Source: Actinomycetes bacterium (GTDB lineage: Bacteria; Actinomycetota; Actinomycetes; Actinomycetales; Cellulomonadaceae). Taken from it: a DNA stretch of 5,357 bases. Position 1 is the stretch's first letter. Each line of letters starts with the position of its first letter. Shown here in pieces: positions 1-4,417 of the stretch. The position numbers and the translations under genes were made by a program. The stretch spans positions 1-5,357 of the forward strand of contig JAEWEI010000450.1 in assembly GCA_023389545.1 (NCBI GenBank). Reading direction: 5' to 3'. Below the pieces are notes generated by a model, which saw only the letters and a list, made by a program, of their open reading frames with translations, ran no database searches and was not told the origin of the DNA.

Positions 1-6
1 AACGTT

Positions 7-80
<74 letters not shown>

Positions 81-85
81 CAGAG

Positions 86-118
86 AAGCCCTGGTGAGAG
101 TTCCTCTCACCAGGGCTT
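86..118 (+). terminator. Intrinsic terminator hairpin of tRNA-Pro, possibly shared with the facing MFS gene
   Basis: GCCCTGGTGAGAG (88-100) pairs perfectly with CTCTCACCAGGGC (104-116) around the loop TTC. Two flanking A-T pairs (86-87 with 117-118) give about 15 base pairs. On the + strand it is followed by a short T run (TTTG), as expected for a terminator five bases after the tRNA. On the - strand the hairpin lies about 20 bases beyond the stop codon of the convergent MFS gene, but the T run there is shorter. It may therefore act in both directions. Confidence 0.85.
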
Positions 119-133
119 TGTCGTGTCCCCGAC

Positions 134-149
134 GTGCGGCTAGCCGCAC
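134..149. repeat. Perfect 16-base palindrome over the MFS stop codon
   Basis: GTGCGGCTAGCCGCAC is its own reverse complement. As RNA it could form six pairs closed by the tetraloop CTAG, and the TAG stop of the MFS gene (140-142 on the - strand) lies inside it. No T run follows, so it is unlikely to be a terminator alone. It could stabilise the mRNA 3' end or add to the downstream hairpin at 86-118. Function not known. Confidence 0.5.
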
Positions 150-1534
150 TGCGGGCGGGGCGGGATCACCACGCGGCAGACCATCGCGGCGACCGCGGCA
201 GCCACCGCCGCGAAGGCGAAGGCCTGCTGGAATCCGTCGTCGCCGCCGGTGACCAGGCTCAGTGCCGCGATGCTTGACACGGTGGCGACGCCGAGTGACG
301 CGCCGAACTCGTGGAACGTGCTGAGCAGTCCGGACGCGATGCCGGCCTCCGCGAGCCCGATCTGCCCCAAGGCCGTCGCTGACGCCACGACGAACAGCGC
401 CCCGATGCCGAAGGCCCCGAAGCTGATCCCGATGGTGATCGCCGCTGTGTGGGGCCAGAGGGCGGGCACGAGGAGGCCGGCGGCGGCGATCAGCATGCCC
501 ACGGCGCCGAGGGCGCGGCCTCCCATGCGGGCGATGAGGCGCCCGCCGAGGTTCGCGCCCGCCATCGTGGCGACCGCGATCGGCAGGAACAGGGCGCCGG
601 TCGCCAGCGGGCTGTGTCCGGCGGACCGCTGGAAGTAGAACGTGCCGAGGAAGAACACCGCGACCATGAGGGCGGTGGCGACGAGGATGACGAACACTCC
701 CGCGCCCACGGGACGGCGCGTCAACAGGCGGAGGTCCATGAGCGGGGCGGCCGCCGCCTTCTGCCGCCACCCGAACAGCAGGTACAGCACCGCGGCTCCG
801 CCAGCCGCGACTAGGGTCCGCGCGCTGGCCCACCCCGACTCGCCCACTGTGGTGAGTGCGTAGATCGCCGATCCGGTCGCCACGGTCACCAGCAGCGCGC
901 CGAGGACGTCGAGTGAGCGTCGTGCGCCGGCGGCGGGCGGCAGTGGCGGCAGGACGCGTGGCAGTGCGAGCAGCACGATCAGTCCGACCGGGATGTTGAG
1001 GAAGAACACCCACGGCCAGCCGGGGCCGGCGGTGATCAGCCCGCCCAGCAGCACGCCGACGGCCGCGCCGCCTCCGCCGAGGGCAGACCAGATGCCGAGT
1101 GCCCGGTTGCGCTCGTCGCCCGAGAACAGCCGCACCACCACCGAGAGCGCGGCGGGTGAGAGCATCGCGGCGCCGAGCCCTTGCACGACGCGCCCGGTGA
1201 GCAGGAGCGCGCCGCTCTCGGCGAGGCCCGCCAGCAGCGACCCCGCTGTGAAGGCCAGCAGGCCGGCGCGCACGATCGGGGTGGCGCCGACGAGGTCGGC
1301 GCAGCGGCCGCCCAGCAGCATCAGGCCGCCAAAGGTGAGGGTGTAGGCGGCGACCACCCACGTCGCCGCCTCGCGTGACAGGTCGAGGTCGGCGGTCATC
1401 TGCGGGAGGGCGATCGCCACGACTGTGACGTCCAGGATCAGCATGAACTGCGCGATGCCCAGCAGGGCGAGTGCTGACCAGCGTCTGGGGTAGACGTCTT
1501 CGCCGGTGATAGGCGGGGTGCTCGTCGTGGCCAT
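140..1534 (-). CDS. MFS drug/proton antiporter, DHA2 (EmrB/QacA-type) family
   Basis: A 464-residue cytoplasmic-membrane protein, probably a proton-driven exporter of drugs or other small hydrophobic compounds; the substrate cannot be read from sequence. Visible family marks, in order: the TM1 motif LDVTVVAIALPQM (residues 34-46), typical of DHA2 transporters; motif A in the TM2-TM3 loop, GGRCADLVGATPI (75-87); the motif B-like stretch around R115 (LTGRVVQG); a glycine-rich motif C variant (152-165, GGGGAAVGVLLGG) in which the usual Pro is replaced; then WPWVFFLNIPVG (173-184). Hydrophobic segments continue to about residue 455, consistent with roughly 14 helices, and the length is slightly short for the family. 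The start is the second in-frame ATG because AGGAGG lies four bases upstream. The upstream ATG at 1579 would add 15 polar residues and overlaps a likely -10 box. The gene faces the tRNA and diverges from the DUF6518-like gene. Confidence 0.92.
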   Translation of the reverse strand: MATTSTPPITGEDVYPRRWSALALLGIAQFMLILDVTVVAIALPQMTADLDLSREAATWVVAAYTLTFGGLMLLGGRCADLVGATPIVRAGLLAFTAGSLLAGLAESGALLLTGRVVQGLGAAMLSPAALSVVVRLFSGDERNRALGIWSALGGGGAAVGVLLGGLITAGPGWPWVFFLNIPVGLIVLLALPRVLPPLPPAAGARRSLDVLGALLVTVATGSAIYALTTVGESGWASARTLVAAGGAAVLYLLFGWRQKAAAAPLMDLRLLTRRPVGAGVFVILVATALMVAVFFLGTFYFQRSAGHSPLATGALFLPIAVATMAGANLGGRLIARMGGRALGAVGMLIAAAGLLVPALWPHTAAITIGISFGAFGIGALFVVASATALGQIGLAEAGIASGLLSTFHEFGASLGVATVSSIAALSLVTGGDDGFQQAFAFAAVAAAVAAMVCRVVIPPRPQCG

Positions 1535-1537
1535 CGG

Positions 1538-1544
1538 TCCTCCT
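1538..1544 (-). promoter_or_regulatory. Shine-Dalgarno site that fixes the MFS start
   Basis: On the - strand these bases read AGGAGGA, three bases before ATG (1534); the AGGAGG core is four bases from it. This near-perfect anti-16S match supports translation from 1534 rather than from the longer in-frame ATG at 1579, which has no comparable site. Confidence 0.85.
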
Positions 1545-1574
1545 AAGTTGGACGGGCGCGTTCGAGTTCCTTCG

Positions 1575-1580
1575 ACCATA
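1575..1580 (-). promoter_or_regulatory. Candidate -10 box of the MFS gene
   Basis: The - strand reads TATGGT, which fits the actinobacterial TANNNT -10 pattern. It would place transcription start near 1568 and leave a leader of about 33 bases carrying the AGGAGG site. No clear -35 hexamer stands 17-18 bases upstream, so this rests on the -10 match and spacing only. Confidence 0.4.
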
Positions 1581-1597
1581 ACTCAGACATGATGTAC

Positions 1598-1631
1598 GGG
1601 AAGTGGACGTGCGGCAGCCCCTAGACTTCCC
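1598..1631. promoter_or_regulatory. Inverted repeat in the divergent promoter region (possible operator)
   Basis: GGGAAGT (1598-1604) and ACTTCCC (1625-1631) are perfect inverted copies separated by 20 bases. The right arm overlaps the proposed -10 box of the DUF6518-like gene. The left arm lies where the -35 region of the MFS promoter should be. That position suits a dimeric regulator acting on both genes, but a 7-base match over this distance can occur by chance and no regulator gene is in the window. Confidence 0.3.
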
Positions 1632-1633
1632 GA
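1622..1633 (+). promoter_or_regulatory. Leaderless-type promoter of the DUF6518-like gene
   Basis: TAGACT (1622-1627) matches TANNNT and ends six bases before ATG at 1634, so transcription would begin at or within a base or two of the start codon. No Shine-Dalgarno sequence precedes this ATG, which agrees with a leaderless mRNA, common in actinomycetes. The -35 region is not recognisable. Confidence 0.5.
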
Positions 1634-2224
1634 ATGCCACAGCGCCGTGCCCTCGTCTCCGTTCTCGCGCCCATCGGAATTGGACTGGCTGTCGGGTCAC
1701 TCACCTCCCTGGTCCAAGCGAGCGCGGACTTCCCGTGGCTCGCCCTCGTCAACGCTGTCAGCCCGTGGCTGACGACGGCCTTCGCCGCCGGCGCCCTCCA
1801 GCGGAAGCTGTCGGCCGCGACGGTCGCAGGCCTGGTCGCGACGCTCATGCAGGTGGTCGGCTACTACGCCACCGCTGAACTCCGGGGCTTCGGCGTCAAT
1901 CTCGCGTGGGTGGCCATGTGGGCCGTGTGCGCGATCGTCGGCGGGCCGGTGTTCGGCGCCGCCGGGCACGCCTGGCGGCGTGGTGCCCCGGCCGGTCTGG
2001 GGGCCGCCGCCCTGGTCGCCGCATGGGCTAGCGAGGCGGTCATCGCGTACCAACTCCGCCTGGGCTACACGTCGAGCGCCGTGCTGTTCGGCGTCATCGC
2101 CGTGGTCCTCGCGCTCGCGCTCGGGAGGCATCGGGCCCAGTACGGCCGGATGGCGGCATGGCTCGTGCCCGCGCTGCTGGCGGGCGCGGCCGGGCACGCC
2201 GTGCTGGGGGTTGTCGCGGGCTGA
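1634..2224 (+). CDS. Integral membrane protein resembling the DUF6518 family
   Basis: A 196-residue very hydrophobic protein with about seven candidate helices (roughly residues 8-26, 36-53, 62-80, 88-111, 118-138, 146-163 and 174-194) joined by short loops, so almost all of it should lie in the cytoplasmic membrane. The helix 3 end, GYYATAELRG (76-85), followed by the glycine-rich GGPVFGAAGH (103-112), resembles actinobacterial proteins of unknown function grouped as DUF6518. That assignment is from memory of the family pattern, not a search. No catalytic motif is visible and the function is unknown. The start is set by the -10-like box six bases upstream and the lack of any ribosome site. 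It is divergent from the MFS exporter across 99 bases and convergent with the hydrolase gene, with 76 bases between their stops. The gene itself looks real: strong third-position G+C and a coherent membrane topology. Confidence 0.82.
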   Translation: MPQRRALVSVLAPIGIGLAVGSLTSLVQASADFPWLALVNAVSPWLTTAFAAGALQRKLSAATVAGLVATLMQVVGYYATAELRGFGVNLAWVAMWAVCAIVGGPVFGAAGHAWRRGAPAGLGAAALVAAWASEAVIAYQLRLGYTSSAVLFGVIAVVLALALGRHRAQYGRMAAWLVPALLAGAAGHAVLGVVAG

Positions 2225-2300
2225 GCCTGGCCAGCGCTCGCCCGATCGGTCCGGATCATCCCGTGGGGCTGCCCGACAACCCACTCGACTGACTCTGGTC

Positions 2301-3080
2301 TCATGCGCCCTTGAGATGGCAGTCAAAGAACTCGATGGTCCGCCGTCGAGCGTCTCGGGTGGCGGCCTCGTCGTACTCGGTTCTCGAGACCCGCGCCAGG
2401 AACCTCAGTAGCAACGTGAGGTCGCCAGGGTCGTGGTCGTTCATGAAGCCGTGCCCGGCGCCGGGATAGACCTTGATGTCGTGCGGGACGTCGAACTCAG
2501 TGAGCAATCGGTCGAGCCGCTCACCGGCCCGCCAGCCGAGTGGCGAGTTGTCCGAGCCGCCATAACTCCCCACGATCGGGCACGCCTGCGAGATCCACTC
2601 CTCGGCGTCGGACGGACAGCCTCCGTAGTTCACGCTGGAACTGGCGAAGCCGTGATTCGCCGCCAACGCGATCGCGTACCCACCGCCCATGCAGAAGCCG
2701 ATGACCCCGATCCGGCCGGTGCACTCATGGTGGTCTCGAAGCCATCCTCGGGCCGCTTCGATGTCGTCGAAGGACCGCCCGCGGCGTTTGCCGAGATCCC
2801 GCATGACCGTGCGGAGACAGCCCAGGCGGCTGCCCCAGTAGTACAGGTCGGGCGCGACGGCCAGATACCCCTCGTCCGCAAGCCAATCGGCCTGGGCGCG
2901 CAGGTCGTGGCTCATCCCCGTGAAGTCGTGGATGACCACCACCCCGGGCCACGGCGGCGGCGTTCCCGGAACCGCACAGTGGGCGGGCATCCTTCCCCGC
3001 CCGGTTTCGATCTCCAGGTTCACGACGGACCCCCGGGGCGCATCCGGAACGGCGTGGGTCGATCTGCTCGAACCGCTCAT
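2301..3080 (-). CDS. Dienelactone hydrolase family protein (alpha/beta hydrolase)
   Basis: A 259-residue soluble, probably cytoplasmic alpha/beta hydrolase. The nucleophile is Cys130 in GFCMGG (128-133), as in dienelactone hydrolases, which use Cys where most relatives use Ser. Asp177 in GSYGGSDNSP and His210 in YPGAGHGF complete the apparent triad. The oxyanion-side segment VVIHDFTGM (48-56) carries Asp52 where Pseudomonas dienelactone hydrolase has the activating Glu36. The DLYYWGSRLGCLR stretch (79-91) is like a distinct actinobacterial subgroup. The classical enzyme opens dienelactone in chloroaromatic breakdown; the substrate here is unknown, and no aromatic pathway genes are nearby. The ATG at 3080 is the only reasonable in-frame start but has no well-placed ribosome site: GGGGAG lies 19 bases upstream. 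Part of the gene is less G+C-rich than its neighbours. It may be cotranscribed with the deaminase 109 bases upstream. Confidence 0.9.
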   Translation of the reverse strand: MSGSSRSTHAVPDAPRGSVVNLEIETGRGRMPAHCAVPGTPPPWPGVVVIHDFTGMSHDLRAQADWLADEGYLAVAPDLYYWGSRLGCLRTVMRDLGKRRGRSFDDIEAARGWLRDHHECTGRIGVIGFCMGGGYAIALAANHGFASSSVNYGGCPSDAEEWISQACPIVGSYGGSDNSPLGWRAGERLDRLLTEFDVPHDIKVYPGAGHGFMNDHDPGDLTLLLRFLARVSRTEYDEAATRDARRRTIEFFDCHLKGA

Positions 3081-3102
3081 ACCGGATTCGGTCCACTCTC
3101 TC

Positions 3103-3116
3103 CCCGTCGAGACGGG
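3103..3116 (-). repeat. Small hairpin and repeated CGACGG block upstream of the hydrolase
   Basis: CCCGT (3103-3107) pairs with ACGGG (3112-3116) around CGAG. The 9-mer CCGTCGAGA occurs at 3104-3112 and again at 3156-3164, inside the 109-base gap between the deaminase and the hydrolase. The gap has no obvious -10/-35 pair and no terminator-like T run. The repeat could be an operator or chance in GC-rich DNA. Confidence 0.25.
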
Positions 3117-3189
3117 ATGTCGAGTCGGGCGCCGTGACGACGACAGGGGCCGTATCCGTCGAGAACTAGGCGACGATCGGCTGCCAGGG

Positions 3190-3675
3190 TCAGGCGAGGT
3201 GCGGGAACCGTCCTCGGTGCAGCGCCCTGACCTCCTCCGTGAGCTCCTCGGCGGGGCCGTCGACGACGGCGCCCGGGACCACCTGCGTGATCGGCAGCGG
3301 GGCCACAGGCCCGGCGGGACAGCCCCACTCCGCGAGCCATGAGGTGAGCTGCTTCGAGGACGCGGCGTAGACGATCCTGCCGAGCCCGACCCAGCCGTGG
3401 CTCGCCGCGCACATCGGGCAGTGCTCGCCGGAGGTGTAGACGGTGGCCGACGCCCGCTCGGCGGGGGACAGGTGCGAAGCGGCCCAGCGGGAGATCTCGA
3501 ACTCGGGGTGGCGCGTCTGGTCGCCGTCCTTGACCCGGTTGCGGTCCTCGAAGAGCGTCTCGCCGGAAGCCGAGACCAGCACGGAGCCGAAGGGCTCGTC
3601 GCCGTCCTCGAGTGCCTCCTGGGCCAGGTCGACGCAGCGGCGCAGGTGTGTCAGGTCGTTCGCGGAGATGCTCAT
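3190..3675 (-). CDS. Zinc-dependent nucleoside deaminase family protein (CMP/dCMP deaminase fold)
   Basis: A 161-residue cytoplasmic protein of the cytidine/deoxycytidylate deaminase superfamily, which hydrolytically removes amino groups from bases or nucleosides. The zinc site is visible: His56 and Glu58 in HPEFE (56-60), and Cys86 and Cys89 in HCPMC (85-89). His and the two Cys would bind zinc, and Glu58 would be the proton shuttle. The N-terminal EPFGSVLV (27-34) forms the expected substrate-side strand. Two positions differ from the common pattern: Pro57 replaces Ala/Cys of H(A/C)E, and His85 replaces the usual Pro before CxxC. The length suits free-base or nucleoside deaminases and TadA-like proteins, but the C-terminal part does not look like TadA, so a guanine/cytosine-type or uncharacterised small-molecule deaminase is more likely. 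A GAGG site eight bases before ATG supports the start. It stands alone behind a terminator and may be cotranscribed with the hydrolase. Confidence 0.9.
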   Translation of the reverse strand: MSISANDLTHLRRCVDLAQEALEDGDEPFGSVLVSASGETLFEDRNRVKDGDQTRHPEFEISRWAASHLSPAERASATVYTSGEHCPMCAASHGWVGLGRIVYAASSKQLTSWLAEWGCPAGPVAPLPITQVVPGAVVDGPAEELTEEVRALHRGRFPHLA

Positions 3676-3683
3676 CGGGTCAT

Positions 3684-3687
3684 CCTC
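3684..3687 (-). promoter_or_regulatory. Ribosome binding site of the deaminase
   Basis: The - strand reads GAGG eight bases upstream of ATG (3675). An ATG immediately after it at 3683 is out of frame, so this site fixes the start at 3675. I could not identify a convincing promoter between here and the hairpin at 3741-3770. Confidence 0.6.
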
Positions 3688-3740
3688 GCCCGAGTGGCGC
3701 GCCGATCACGACGAGAAACGCTGGACGCCGACGCGTGAAG

Positions 3741-3770
3741 GGGCCCGGTGGAGGGTGGTCCACCGGGCCC
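3741..3770 (-). terminator. Hairpin terminator of the four-helix membrane protein gene
   Basis: GGGCCCGGTGGA (3741-3752) pairs perfectly with TCCACCGGGCCC (3759-3770), a 12-pair G+C-rich stem with a six-base loop. It lies about 30 bases past the stop at 3801. The - strand tail is CTTCACG, so the T run is poor, as is common in high-GC genomes. It separates the membrane protein from the deaminase. Confidence 0.75.
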
Positions 3771-3800
3771 GTCGGTTCCTGCTGGTCTTGGCGCCCCATG

Positions 3801-4271
3801 TCAGCCGGCGTCGGGGACCCGTTTGCGGAGGGCGATGGCGCCCCACGCGATCAGTCCGCCGATCGCGCCGATCGCCGTGCCGGTGACCAGTCCGCTGGGG
3901 ATGGCGGCGAGGCGGGGGATGAGCGTGCTGGCCTCGCTTGTCCCAATGGCCGGAGGCGTGCCCTCGAAGGCGGTGTCCCACAGCAGCTGGTGGGTGATCA
4001 CGAGCATCACGCCGAACATCACGCCGGTCACGAGGACCGTCAGGAATGGTCGGGGCGAGCGTCGCAGGACTGTGACGACGATCCACGCGGCCACGGGAGC
4101 GAGCGCCAGCACAGCGGTCACGAGGGTGCCCTCGTTGATCACGTGGAGGTCGTGGAGGATGACTCGGGGCAGGCCCAAGAGCGCGAGTCCCGCCATGGCG
4201 ATGATCGGCATGCCGAAGCGGGGCTGACGGTCCGGGGCGGTGCGCGTCGGGGTGAGAGTGTGTTCTGTCAT
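3801..4271 (-). CDS. Uncharacterised small membrane protein with about four helices
   Basis: A 156-residue protein of unknown function. A polar 20-residue N-terminus is followed by hydrophobic segments at about 21-39, 49-69, 76-95 and 124-148, and a short basic C-terminal tail (RKRVPDAG). The longest hydrophilic part is the loop at about 98-122, between helices 3 and 4. Fixed-looking features are LPRVILHDLHV (34-44) after helix 1, PRPFL (74-78) opening helix 3 and THQLLW (93-98) at its end; I recall similar unnamed actinobacterial proteins but cannot name a family. The frame is open far upstream, but that extension is an antisense-like shadow of the flavoenzyme. The ATG at 4271 is chosen because the membrane protein begins there and a TANNNT box sits seven bases upstream. 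It is bounded by hairpins on both sides and so is probably monocistronic. Confidence 0.8.
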   Translation of the reverse strand: MTEHTLTPTRTAPDRQPRFGMPIIAMAGLALLGLPRVILHDLHVINEGTLVTAVLALAPVAAWIVVTVLRRSPRPFLTVLVTGVMFGVMLVITHQLLWDTAFEGTPPAIGTSEASTLIPRLAAIPSGLVTGTAIGAIGGLIAWGAIALRKRVPDAG

Positions 4272-4284
4272 GCCCTCGACGCTA
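4272..4284 (-). promoter_or_regulatory. Leaderless-type promoter of the four-helix membrane protein
   Basis: On the - strand TAGCGT (4284 down to 4279) fits TANNNT and ends seven bases before ATG at 4271, placing transcription start at about the A of ATG. A GAGGG is present but directly abuts the start with one base between, too close for normal ribosome binding. No clear -35 element is seen. Confidence 0.45.
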
Positions 4285-4288
4285 GGGA

Positions 4289-4316
4289 CGGCGCCGGGCA
4301 AGCGGCTGCCGGCGCC
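4289..4316. repeat. Direct repeat CGGCGCC, 21 bases apart, upstream of the -10 box
   Basis: CGGCGCC occurs at 4289-4295 and 4310-4316, exactly two helical turns apart and just upstream of the proposed -10 box of the four-helix protein. Each copy contains the palindrome GGCGCC. It could be a tandem operator but such words are common in GC-rich DNA. Confidence 0.25.
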
Positions 4317-4349
4317 AGGCGCGATGTCAGGTCGCTTGGGGTCGACGCG

Positions 4350-4373
4350 CGTTGTCGCGCGCGGGCGACAACG
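4350..4373 (-). terminator. Second hairpin downstream of the flavoenzyme
   Basis: CGTTGTCGC (4350-4358) pairs perfectly with GCGACAACG (4365-4373) around GCGCGG, nine pairs. It directly follows the hairpin at 4375-4398 with one base between them. In - strand order it comes second, so it may be a back-up terminator or an mRNA 3'-end stabiliser. It has no T run. Confidence 0.45.
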
Positions 4374-4374
4374 A

Positions 4375-4398
4375 GGCCCGGACCAGCGGGTCCGGGCC
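4375..4398 (-). terminator. Terminator hairpin of the flavoenzyme gene
   Basis: GGCCCGGACC (4375-4384) pairs perfectly with GGTCCGGGCC (4389-4398) with loop AGCG. It stands 19 bases past the flavoenzyme stop codon. On the - strand it is followed by TCGTTGTC, a broken T-rich tail. Confidence 0.75.
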
Positions 4399-4417
4399 CC
4401 GTTCCGCGACGCTCGCG

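Noticed and set aside
1535..1579. Fifteen-residue N-terminal extension of the MFS protein from ATG 1579
   Set aside because: It has no ribosome site, overlaps the likely -10 box and adds polar residues, while ATG 1534 has AGGAGG at the right distance.
2225..2300. Terminator between the convergent DUF6518-like and hydrolase genes
   Set aside because: The best pairing is only GTGGG (2263-2267) with CCCAC (2280-2284) over a 12-base loop and has no T run, so it is too weak to annotate.
2433..3137. Open frame of 234 codons on the + strand opposite the hydrolase
   Set aside because: It shows no recognisable domain and mirrors the antisense of a gene with an intact catalytic triad.
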